A DNA stretch of 52,412 bases from a bacterium (GTDB lineage Bacteria > Myxococcota_A > Bradymonadia > Bradymonadales > Bradymonadaceae), in the NCBI GenBank assembly GCA_030427705.1, contig JAUIBR010000048.1, positions 1 through 52,412 of the forward strand. The letters are read 5' to 3'. The notes under the pieces were generated by a model that saw nothing but the letters and a program-made list of their open reading frames with translations, was not told the origin of the DNA and did not search any database. Positions 1 to 7,521 of the stretch are shown one piece after another (the stretch's first letter is position 1; each line of letters starts with the position of its first letter). Position numbers and translations under genes: made by a program.

Positions 1-140
1 ACGGTGGGCGGATGTTGCAACACGATGACCTGACCCACTCCCTCGGGGTCATCCATCAGCCGCTGACGAGCTTGTTGCTGATACGCCAGGGCTTGCCCGT
101 ACGGGACGACTCCCCAGCGTGTCAGCTCTAGCTCAGTCAT
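1..140 (-). CDS. lipB: Octanoyltransferase LipB, N-terminal fragment (runs off the left edge)
   Basis: LipB moves octanoyl groups from acyl carrier protein to lipoyl domains, the first step of protein lipoylation, in the cytoplasm. Reading leftwards from ATG at 140, the 46 visible residues contain PYGQALAYQQQARQ and GQVIVLQHPPT. These match the start of the family, where the YxxAxxxQ helix precedes the LxHxPT motif. The catalytic Cys/Lys region lies outside the window. The start ATG overlaps the stop of the upstream HARE-domain gene as ATGA (140-137), so the two are probably translationally coupled. The identification comes from a short fragment but the motif match is good. Confidence 0.8.
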   Translation of the reverse strand, partial: MTELELTRWGVVPYGQALAYQQQARQRLMDDPEGVGQVIVLQHPPT

Positions 141-1594
141 GCTTGAATCGAGTCCACGAACGCTTTGTCGACTACCGGAACGGTAAACGTCTGAGTCGTG
201 GTGCCGATTCCTGCTTCAACAAGCAGTCCCGCGAGTCGCTCGCCGTCGATGATCGAGACATTTGCCTCACCATTCTTGCGTGCTTCGCGGATGGCGTCTT
301 TGCCGGTGTCGCCCAGGTGGAACAGGACCGCTTCTTCAGCGCTATAGTGTTCCAGAACGTCACGGAGCTCGGAAACATCGTCAGCCGAAACTTCGATGTC
401 TTGGTCGCAGACCAACTGGATGCAGACGCGGGCTTCACTGAAGCCTTTGCGCCAATCAGCGGTGAAGAACACATCGCCTTCCGCGGTGCGCTTTGCGACC
501 TTCAGATTGTTGTAGTCCTGCCCTTCAAGCAACTGAACGACCAGCACCTCGACCGCCTCTGGCTTGGCGGTTTGAAGCGCTTCTGCCAGGGTCGATACGG
601 CCTCTTTCGCCATCTCGCTCACGCTCGAACGGATGGTCGCTTCTGCTTTGGATGCTTTTGCGGAGAGGCCCCACTCAACCAGACCCCAAACGCCTGCGCC
701 GTAAGACGAGAACGTCGGACGGCGACCAGCTTTGATTTCGGTCTGAATAGCCGTTGCGATGGCCGTGTTCACGGTCGTCGCAGGCTGATGTGTGTGGAAT
801 TTGACCAACTTCTTATCGAAGACGGCATCAGCCAAACGTCCCGCGGCCATTGGATTGCCGCTGGACCGCAGCGCTGCTTCAGCTGCCGCAGCAACGGAAT
901 CATAACGCTCTTGTGACGAATCGTTGTTCGAGTCGTTGTTGCGACCCCGTCCACGACCTCGGCCACGTCCGCGACCACGTCCACGTCCACGCTTCTCGCC
1001 GTCATCCGAATTGTCCGAGTCTTCCGATTTCTGGTTACTGGACTTCGCTTCAGCGGCTTCGCCATTCTTGTTGTTACGTGAGCGGCGGCGCTTTCGGCGA
1101 GGCTGCTCGTCTTCTGCTTCTGGTTCCGACTTCGCTTCCTGCTTTTCTTCAGGTTCCGAGTCCTCTTTGCGACCGCGTCCACGGCCACGTCCACGACCGC
1201 GTCGGCCCCGGCTTCGACCGCGACGACGGCCACCCGATTCCTCGTCCGAGTCATTCTCGTCGGCTTGCGCCTCGACTTCCTCGACCTCTTCAGCTGGCTC
1301 TTCGACTTCTTCAGCGTCGGACGCTTCGGACAGATCTTCTTCCTCGGCCTTTTCTGCGTTCAGTCGCTCAGCGACATCGTCGCGAAGCACAAAAACGCCA
1401 GGACGCGTGCGCAAAATCCAACTTTCGTTCTCACGCTTAAGCTCTTGCTCAAGACGCGTTTCCATCGTGGATTCTGGGGATTTCCCAATATGCGAGAGTA
1501 GTTCGTCGCGGATAGCGACTTCGGTGATCTTTTTGAAGTGCAATGGTCGCCCAGAACGGCGCAGCACTTCTACGGCAGCTTCATAAAACGTCAC
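137..1594 (-). CDS. HARE-HTH domain protein with GR-rich linker and degenerate Mrr-like nuclease fold
   Basis: GTG at 1594 is chosen because an AGGAGG Shine-Dalgarno lies about 6 nt upstream; an upstream ATG (1645) would add 17 unconserved residues. The product has 485 residues. Residues 1-70 (FYEAAVEVLRRSGRPLHFKK onward, ending GVFVLRD) match HARE-HTH, the winged-helix fold of RNA polymerase delta subunit. Residues of about 75-270 are low complexity: acidic stretches alternate with two long GR dipeptide blocks and a KRRRSR patch, which suggests nucleic-acid binding. Residues of about 344-465 resemble an Mrr-type restriction endonuclease fold (VEVLVVQLLEG, then GDV, CIQLV, SIIDGERLAGLLVEAG). 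The usual D...QxK centre reads D374...Q393-x-V395, so the catalytic lysine appears lost. I infer a DNA- or RNA-binding regulator rather than an active nuclease. Confidence 0.8.
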   Translation of the reverse strand: MTFYEAAVEVLRRSGRPLHFKKITEVAIRDELLSHIGKSPESTMETRLEQELKRENESWILRTRPGVFVLRDDVAERLNAEKAEEEDLSEASDAEEVEEPAEEVEEVEAQADENDSDEESGGRRRGRSRGRRGRGRGRGRGRKEDSEPEEKQEAKSEPEAEDEQPRRKRRRSRNNKNGEAAEAKSSNQKSEDSDNSDDGEKRGRGRGRGRGRGRGRGRNNDSNNDSSQERYDSVAAAAEAALRSSGNPMAAGRLADAVFDKKLVKFHTHQPATTVNTAIATAIQTEIKAGRRPTFSSYGAGVWGLVEWGLSAKASKAEATIRSSVSEMAKEAVSTLAEALQTAKPEAVEVLVVQLLEGQDYNNLKVAKRTAEGDVFFTADWRKGFSEARVCIQLVCDQDIEVSADDVSELRDVLEHYSAEEAVLFHLGDTGKDAIREARKNGEANVSIIDGERLAGLLVEAGIGTTTQTFTVPVVDKAFVDSIQA

Positions 1595-1601
1595 GAAAAC
1601 C

Positions 1602-1620
1602 TCCTCATGACAAATGAGGA
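1602..1620 (-). promoter_or_regulatory. Hairpin overlapping the Shine-Dalgarno of the HARE-domain gene
   Basis: On the minus strand the leader contains TCCTCAT, a five-base loop and ATGAGGA, which are perfect 7-bp arms. The 3' arm holds most of the AGGAGG ribosome binding site used by GTG 1594. Folding would hide the site, so translation could be controlled by an RNA-binding factor, possibly the GR-rich product itself. The pairing is seen in the sequence; the function is inference. Confidence 0.5.
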
Positions 1621-2053
1621 CGTTCGCGATCACTAACGTCGTCACGGCGTCTGCTTATGCAGCCACCGGTATTTCTTACAAAGTCACACCGTTGCCTATC
1701 TCAAGGCCCCACCGTGACGTTGTCGTAAATCTCTTGGCGTGCTCGATCTGGCCGGGCCGTTTGTTTGACGCGACCGTCTCGACGTCATGCCTGACACCCG
1801 TTGGGGTGATCGTCGAGTCCTCTAACCAAGCGGCAAAATACCGCAATCTATTATCAAACCCCTTTCGAGGCTTGGAATTCCTTTTAACCGCGGGGTTTTT
1901 CGTGAGCAGTGCGCACAAATAACTACACCTCGGTAATGGTCGCACTATATTCGTGCGCCAACCGAGGCGTCAATTAATTTCGCGTGGACCGCTGTCGATT
2001 CGAATTCGACCATCACCAATAGTGGGTGAGGCCAAAGGACAGTGCGGTTTTCT
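1621..2053. other. Intergenic region with a large imperfect hairpin (1926-1968)
   Basis: No convincing gene is present in this 430-bp gap between rpmE2 and the HARE-domain gene. CACCTCGGT (1926-1934) pairs with ACCGAGGCG (1960-1968). Between these arms a second stem, CGCAC/GTGCG, encloses TATATTC. On the minus strand this lies about 85 nt after the rpmE2 stop, so it could end or attenuate rpmE2 transcription or belong to the leader of the next gene. A T-arm-like hairpin lies at 1993-2010 but no full tRNA can be built around it. Confidence 0.35.
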
Positions 2054-2290
2054 TTACTTGAGACCGTAGCGCTTACGGTGTCGCTCAACACGTCCTTCAG
2101 CATCCAGAAGCTTCTGCTTGCCGGTGTAGAACGGGTGCGAGAATGCGCTGATGTCCAATTTAACAACGTAGTGCTCTACGCCGTCGATTTCACGCGTTTC
2201 CGAAGACGTAATCGTCGACTTCGTTACAATTTCATGTTCCCCGTCAACAAAAACGACAGGGTGGTATTCGGGGTGGATGTCCGGTTTCAT
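2054..2290 (-). CDS. rpmE2: 50S ribosomal protein L31 type B
   Basis: L31 bridges the ribosomal subunits. The 78-residue product starts MKPDIHPEYHPVVF and carries the type-B signatures TSSETREIDGVEHYVV and SHPFYTGKQKLLDAEGRVERH. It lacks the CxxC zinc-binding cysteines of type A L31, so it is the zinc-independent form. ATG 2290 is preceded by an AGGAG site, whereas an upstream in-frame start at 2314 has no such support. Type B L31 genes are often derepressed under zinc limitation by Zur. No Zur box was identified here, so that regulation is only family knowledge. Confidence 0.93.
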   Translation of the reverse strand: MKPDIHPEYHPVVFVDGEHEIVTKSTITSSETREIDGVEHYVVKLDISAFSHPFYTGKQKLLDAEGRVERHRKRYGLK

Positions 2291-2427
2291 TACATTATCT
2301 CCTAATCCATCCATTCTCAGGGCGCGTGGTTCTAGCCGAACTACTGGGGGAGATCAAGGTATTTGTGTCAGCTTGATAGAAGATCAACTGCGAGATACCT
2401 TATTCTGGCAATCCAAGACGGATGTTA

Positions 2428-4011
2428 ATGCACGTCAGACTCTTCATATCGGTCCTGCTCCTTGGCGCACTCAGCGCTTGCGCGAGCAATGATATCGATG
2501 CCCCATCGAATAATAAGGTCGATCAGGGCTTCAATAACTTCAATTCCAACAACGACATGCCGCCAGATTCCTCACCCGACATGGGCGAAGAAGATATGGA
2601 AGACGACATGATGGTGACGGGACCAGGTGAGTTTAAGATCGTCGAAGATCGCAGCCGTGACACCATCGTGCTACGCGGCACGATCCTGACTCCCTCAGGC
2701 CCATTGGACGGCGAAGTGGTGATCAGCCCACCGATCATTGCCTGTGTCGCAGCCGATTGTTCAGATGCGTCTGGCTACGACGACTCTACAATCATCGACA
2801 CCGATGGCGTCATCTCGCCTGGCCTGATCGATTCGCACAACCACATTACCTACAATTTCCTTCCGGAATGGGATGCCGGAGGCCGAACGTTTGGCAACCG
2901 CTACGAATGGGCGGACGACCCAAGTTACGAAGAGCACATCCTGCCATTCTCAAAGAATCGCTCACGTGGAACGCACTTCTGTCCAGCCGCTCGCTGGGGC
3001 GAAATGCGGTCGTTGATCAATGCCACGACCACCGTTCAAGGTCAGAGCCAGAGTCAAAACTGCATCGATGGCGGTGCCAGAAATGCAGACCACGAACACC
3101 TGCTCCAATATGACCACATGCGTACAACCATCGGGTCAGTGCGGGATATCAACGACGCCGACGCGCAGAACTACATCGCCAGCTTCACCGAGGCTGTCGA
3201 ACCGACCACTCGACTTGCTGTTCACATGGCCGAAGGCGTTAGCGGCAGCAATATCGAGCTTGAGTTCGGCTCGTTCGCAGGGCGTGACACGCGAAACAAC
3301 CGACATCAAGGCGTCTCGCTCTTGAACCAAACCTCGATCCTCATCCACTCCTTGGCCGTCACGGACACCGAAATCGGCGAGATTCGAGACAATGAAGCAA
3401 AGGTCGTTTGGTCGCCTTCCAGCAATTTCGTCCTCTATGGCCAGACCGCCAATATAGAGCGCATGCTTGAGCTTGGAATCACCGTGGGCATCGGTCCTGA
3501 CTGGACGCTTTCCGGCGAGGACAACATTCTTGGCGAAATGCGCTATGCCCTGGACTACGCAAATCAGACAAACCTCAACATCTCGGCACAAGACATCTGG
3601 GAAATGGCAACATCGCAAGGCTCTGAAGTCGTTGGGCTGTCCGACTACATTGGAACCATCGAGGTCGGAAAGATCGCTGACATCGCGGTCTTCCCAAAAG
3701 GAAACGACCCGTATCAAGCCGTCATCGACTCCCGCGCTGAAGATGTTCTCTTGGTTTTCCTAGGCGGCACAGCCGTGTACGGGGAAGCCGTCGCTCGTGT
3801 TCCCGTGGGCCGGGACGAATTCTGCGAGGTCGCCGATGTTTGTGGACGAAGCAAATTCGTCTGCATGGCCGAACAGGACGTGCCAAACGCATTCCTAACC
3901 ATGGCTGAGACCGAGCAACAGCTGGTCGACATTCTCGAAGGGACCGGCTTCCCTGCCGACGAACAATACGGCCGCGGCGACGATCTGCTGCCCCTGTGGA
4001 GCTGCGAGTAA
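2428..4011 (+). CDS. Amidohydrolase-superfamily lipoprotein
   Basis: The product of about 527 residues begins with a lipoprotein signal peptide (LFISVLLLGALSAC; lipobox LSAC), then an Asn/Asp/Met-rich linker, then a metal-dependent hydrolase TIM barrel. Visible metal-site motifs are HxH in GLIDSHNHITYN, a later histidine in LAVHMAEG, another in ILIHSLAV, and the Asp of GIGPDWT. The C-terminus has the superfamily ending GTIEVGKIADIAVF plus a short Cys-containing tail. It probably hydrolyses a C-N bond in a small cyclic or amide substrate in the periplasm or at the outer membrane; the substrate cannot be told. ATG 2428 is preferred over 2422 because of the spacing to an AAGACGG purine tract. 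Confidence 0.87.
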   Translation: MHVRLFISVLLLGALSACASNDIDAPSNNKVDQGFNNFNSNNDMPPDSSPDMGEEDMEDDMMVTGPGEFKIVEDRSRDTIVLRGTILTPSGPLDGEVVISPPIIACVAADCSDASGYDDSTIIDTDGVISPGLIDSHNHITYNFLPEWDAGGRTFGNRYEWADDPSYEEHILPFSKNRSRGTHFCPAARWGEMRSLINATTTVQGQSQSQNCIDGGARNADHEHLLQYDHMRTTIGSVRDINDADAQNYIASFTEAVEPTTRLAVHMAEGVSGSNIELEFGSFAGRDTRNNRHQGVSLLNQTSILIHSLAVTDTEIGEIRDNEAKVVWSPSSNFVLYGQTANIERMLELGITVGIGPDWTLSGEDNILGEMRYALDYANQTNLNISAQDIWEMATSQGSEVVGLSDYIGTIEVGKIADIAVFPKGNDPYQAVIDSRAEDVLLVFLGGTAVYGEAVARVPVGRDEFCEVADVCGRSKFVCMAEQDVPNAFLTMAETEQQLVDILEGTGFPADEQYGRGDDLLPLWSCE

Positions 4012-4057
4012 TTTCGAACTCGCTACTCGGCGTTTGATTGGCTAACCTCTAAGAATC

Positions 4058-6214
4058 ATGGCGGAAATCCACAGCGTACTGAGGGATGTGGCGAACGCCT
4101 CCGCGGAGGCTATTGCGTTTGTCGATGCGGCGGATGAGCTGATCGCCACGTCTCCATCCTTCGAGGCATTCGTCAAAGACGGATTCCGCCTGAATGAACC
4201 AGAAACATGGGCTATCTACCACGTCACCCAAACGGCGATATCAGGCGGTGTGACACAATTCCGGGTTCGGCCCAAGCTCTCGGATGCAATCTTCGTGGAT
4301 GCGTTAGAGAAGCTCTTGGACCCAGTCATGATCGTCGACCGCGACGGCATCCTCGAATGGACAAATGTAGAGTGGAAGAAGTCCGACGTCGGTCTCAAGT
4401 ACCTGGACACGCTTGCCGATAGCTACCGGCACGTCGCCGAAAAGTACTTAGAACAAACCATGGAGCAGGAGAAAGTCATCGTCTGCCCGCCTTCGATCGT
4501 GGAATTGGGCGGCTCCCGGTATTGGTTTCGGGGACGCATGGTCCCAATTATCGAAGACGGTGCGCTAAAACACGTCGCCGTCTTTGCGCAGGATATCACC
4601 GATCATATGGAGGCAGTCGCCTCGTTGGAGATTAGCGAAGCTCGCTATCGCATGCTGCTCTCAAACGCGAGCGAGATGTTGCTCGTCTTCACGCCGGACA
4701 TGGTACTTCGATATGCCTCAGAAAACGCATCGACGTTCTTGGGATACGAACCTGGCGAGGACTTGCCGGTAAGCCCGCTGGCGTACGTCCATACAGATGA
4801 CACGGGATTCATTCGCGAACAGTTCGACCGCGCCGTCGAAGCGCCAGGCAGGCAGGTCAAATTCGACGCTCGGATTCGGCAGAAAGACCACACGTACGCG
4901 GACTTCGAGATCCGGATGCAGCTGGTATCCAGCGACGAACCCGTCATCCTTGTGGCGGCCCGAGATGTGACTCATCAACGGGAGGCGGAGCAGTTGCGAC
5001 AGGGGCTCATCCGTGCAGACAAACTTGCTGCTATCGGACAACTGGCTGCAGGCGTCGCGCACGAAATCAACAATCCCGCGACCTTTATCTATACCAACCT
5101 GTACATCTTGAAGGACTACGCTCAGGAGTTCACGCGGATGCTCTCCGAGGTTCAGGACTTTGCAAAGGACCTTGGGCCAGAAGAGTTGGCGTTCTTCGAG
5201 ACGTTTTTTGCTGAGAACGAGATTGCCCACCTACTCACTGAAATGACGCGGATGTTGGACACCAACCTTGTGGGCATGGACCGCATTTCGATGATCGTAC
5301 GCGATCTTCGAACGTTCTCGCGGGACGACTCCGACGAGGTTGGGCCGGTCAACATCAATGACCCCATCGAGACTGCGACCAATATGGTGCGCAATCACGC
5401 CAAGCACGTGAGCGAATTGGAGTTAGACCTGCAGGAAGTGCCGCTGATTTTTGCTGACCAAGGAAAGCTCACACAGGTCATGATGAATCTGTTGATGAAC
5501 GCAGTACATGCGGTCAGCGACCAGCCGGACCCTAACAAGATTACGGTGCGTTCCCGAACGGATGGTAGCTCGGTTATGGTTGAAGTTGAGGACACAGGTT
5601 CTGGCATCGACGAGAGCCTGCACGAGATCATCTTTGAGCCCTTCTTCACGACCAAGCCTCCAGAGCACGGTACTGGCCTTGGACTCTGGCTCTGTCGCGA
5701 GATCGTACGCAAGAACCGGGGCGTGTTGGCCTTCGACACCGAGTTGGGCGAGGGCACTACGTTCCGAATGACCTTTCCAACATCAGCCCCAATCATCGAA
5801 CACATGCCGACCTCGCTGGGTGACGAAATCTCATCCGTACTCGCGGCCAGAATACTAATGATCGACGATGATGAGTTGGTCTTGGGAGCATATGAACACG
5901 CGCTGGGGCGTGAGCACGACCTGGTGCTGGCACACGGCGGAGCAGCCGGAATCGAAGAGCTGGAACGCGACTCACACTTTGATCTGGTGGTCTGCGACCT
6001 CGTGATGCCGGATGTGGATGGCCCCGCATTCTATGATCACGTGGCAGAAGAGCATCCCGACTTGTTGTCGCGGCTTTTGTTCTGTTCCGCAGGCGCGAAG
6101 ACCTCCCGCACGCGAGCGTTTTTGGACAAGCATGACGTTCAGATCGTCGGTAAGCCCATCACGCCCAATCAACTGCAGAAGTTCGTGCGAAACACCCTTC
6201 AAGAAACAAACTAG
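4058..6214 (+). CDS. Hybrid sensor histidine kinase (PAS-PAS-HisKA-HATPase-REC)
   Basis: This is a 718-residue cytoplasmic sensor with no membrane segment. It has two PAS-type domains (about 80-200 and 205-320), a dimerisation/phosphoacceptor domain with His335 in AAGVAHEINNP, and an ATPase domain with N box NLLMNAVHA, G1 DTGSGID, F box FEPFFTTK and G2 GTGLGLWL. A C-terminal receiver follows, with acidic pocket MIDDDE, phosphoacceptor Asp647 (CDLVMPDVDG) and a late GKPI lysine. All catalytic residues are intact. The HisKA region contains an extended helix insertion (about 345-395) typical of AHEINNP-type kinases. No cognate response-regulator gene is adjacent, so it is an orphan hybrid whose output partner is unknown. 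Confidence 0.92.
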   Translation: MAEIHSVLRDVANASAEAIAFVDAADELIATSPSFEAFVKDGFRLNEPETWAIYHVTQTAISGGVTQFRVRPKLSDAIFVDALEKLLDPVMIVDRDGILEWTNVEWKKSDVGLKYLDTLADSYRHVAEKYLEQTMEQEKVIVCPPSIVELGGSRYWFRGRMVPIIEDGALKHVAVFAQDITDHMEAVASLEISEARYRMLLSNASEMLLVFTPDMVLRYASENASTFLGYEPGEDLPVSPLAYVHTDDTGFIREQFDRAVEAPGRQVKFDARIRQKDHTYADFEIRMQLVSSDEPVILVAARDVTHQREAEQLRQGLIRADKLAAIGQLAAGVAHEINNPATFIYTNLYILKDYAQEFTRMLSEVQDFAKDLGPEELAFFETFFAENEIAHLLTEMTRMLDTNLVGMDRISMIVRDLRTFSRDDSDEVGPVNINDPIETATNMVRNHAKHVSELELDLQEVPLIFADQGKLTQVMMNLLMNAVHAVSDQPDPNKITVRSRTDGSSVMVEVEDTGSGIDESLHEIIFEPFFTTKPPEHGTGLGLWLCREIVRKNRGVLAFDTELGEGTTFRMTFPTSAPIIEHMPTSLGDEISSVLAARILMIDDDELVLGAYEHALGREHDLVLAHGGAAGIEELERDSHFDLVVCDLVMPDVDGPAFYDHVAEEHPDLLSRLLFCSAGAKTSRTRAFLDKHDVQIVGKPITPNQLQKFVRNTLQETN

Positions 6215-6244
6215 GGTGCCGCAGCAATGCTGGCGACACCCTAG
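6211..6244. terminator. Hairpin between convergent genes, likely bidirectional terminator
   Basis: CTAGGGTG and CACCCTAG form 8-bp perfect arms, with further CGC/GCG and AGC/GCT pairs inside. The hairpin begins at the stop codon of the histidine kinase and lies 25 nt from the stop of the convergent thiolase gene. No long T-run follows on either side, so intrinsic termination may be weak. Confidence 0.6.
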
Positions 6245-6268
6245 AGTCTGAAAGCAGCGATTGTGAGA

Positions 6269-7444
6269 TTAAGTGGTGCGCTCGAACAGGGCTGCTGCGC
6301 CCATTCCACCACCGATGCACATGCTGACGATTCCGTAACGTCCGCCGGTCTTCTCAAGCGACCGAAGAAGCGTGCCCGTCATACGCGTTCCCGAGACACC
6401 AAGCGGGTGACCGAGCGCGATGGCTCCACCGTGGATATTGAGCTTCTCTGGTGGAACACCCAGCTCTGCGCCGCAGTAAGCAGCCTGCGCTGCAAATGCT
6501 TCGTTGATTTCGAACAGGTCGATATCGTCGATCGAGAGACCTTCGTGCTCAAGAAGCTTGCGAATCGCTGGGACGGGACCGATACCCATGATTTCCGGTG
6601 GAACACCAGCCACCTGGAATGCTCGGTAAACACCGAGAATCTCAAGGCCGAGTTCCTCTGCCTTTTCACGCGACATAAGCACAACAGCTGCTGCACCGTC
6701 GGTCAGTGGCGATGCGTTACCTGCCGTAACCGTGCCCTTCGGATTGAAGGCCGGGCGAAGTTTGCCCAAGACCTCTGCCGTCGTCGTCGGACGAGGACCG
6801 TCATCCTTGTTGGCGGTGACTTCCTTCCAGTGACCTTCCTTGTCGATCACCTTCGTCTTCACGTCGATGACTTCGCCTTGGAGGAAACCGGTTTCCCACG
6901 CATCCACTGCCTTCTTGTGGCTGATGTACGCGAATTCGTCCTGCGTCTCACGCGAGACATTATTCTGTTGTGCAACATTCTCAGCAGTCGTTCCCATTGG
7001 CGTGTAAATCTCAGGGATTTCCGCCATGGCTTCTGGTGCTGCCGAGAATTTGTTTCCTGACATAGGCACCATCGACATCGACTCCGTACCGCCAGCGATG
7101 CCGACGTCGATCTGTCCAAGCATAATGCGCTCAGCAACGATCGAGACGGTCTGCACACCGGAGCTACAGAAGCGGTTTACGGTCATTCCAGGGACGCTCG
7201 CTGGCAAACCCGCCATCATCGATGCGATGCGCGCCACGTTCATTCCCTGCTCGCCCTCTGGCATTGCGCAGCCGATGACAACGTCGCCGATGTCTTCAGC
7301 TTTCAAGCCAGGAGCGCGTTCGATTGCAGCCTTGATGACTTCGGCAGCCATCACGTCTGGACGGGTGTCCTTCAACAACCCTTTATGAGCACGCGTGAAC
7401 GGCGTGCGAGCGTACGAGACAACTACTGCTTCTCGAATTTCCAT
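6269..7444 (-). CDS. fadA: Acetyl-CoA C-acyltransferase (3-ketoacyl-CoA thiolase)
   Basis: This enzyme catalyses the last step of beta-oxidation, cleaving 3-ketoacyl-CoA to acetyl-CoA and a shortened acyl-CoA. The 391-residue length is typical. The nucleophile is Cys93 in NRFCSSG, the active-site His346 is in ALGHPLG, and the second catalytic Cys376 is in SMCIGGGMG; ESMSMVPMSG and NEAFAAQ are also family motifs. ATG 7444 has an AGGAGA site upstream. It lies 77 nt downstream of fadN on the same strand, matching the fadNA arrangement known from Bacillus-type systems, so the two products probably act in one pathway. Confidence 0.95.
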   Translation of the reverse strand: MEIREAVVVSYARTPFTRAHKGLLKDTRPDVMAAEVIKAAIERAPGLKAEDIGDVVIGCAMPEGEQGMNVARIASMMAGLPASVPGMTVNRFCSSGVQTVSIVAERIMLGQIDVGIAGGTESMSMVPMSGNKFSAAPEAMAEIPEIYTPMGTTAENVAQQNNVSRETQDEFAYISHKKAVDAWETGFLQGEVIDVKTKVIDKEGHWKEVTANKDDGPRPTTTAEVLGKLRPAFNPKGTVTAGNASPLTDGAAAVVLMSREKAEELGLEILGVYRAFQVAGVPPEIMGIGPVPAIRKLLEHEGLSIDDIDLFEINEAFAAQAAYCGAELGVPPEKLNIHGGAIALGHPLGVSGTRMTGTLLRSLEKTGGRYGIVSMCIGGGMGAAALFERTT

Positions 7445-7521
7445 ATCTATCTCCTATATCGGGGACCTAGCCCCGCGTTCTCTTCAATTAGATGCTTTGG
7501 CTTCTACAGCGGTCTCGAACG

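Noticed and set aside
1993-2010. T-arm-like hairpin GTCGA-TTCGAAT-TCGAC with a downstream CATCACCA, suggesting a tRNA or tmRNA
   Set aside because: A partial acceptor match exists at 1932-1938, but no D-arm with GG and no anticodon arm can be formed, and the distance does not fit a tRNA or tmRNA.
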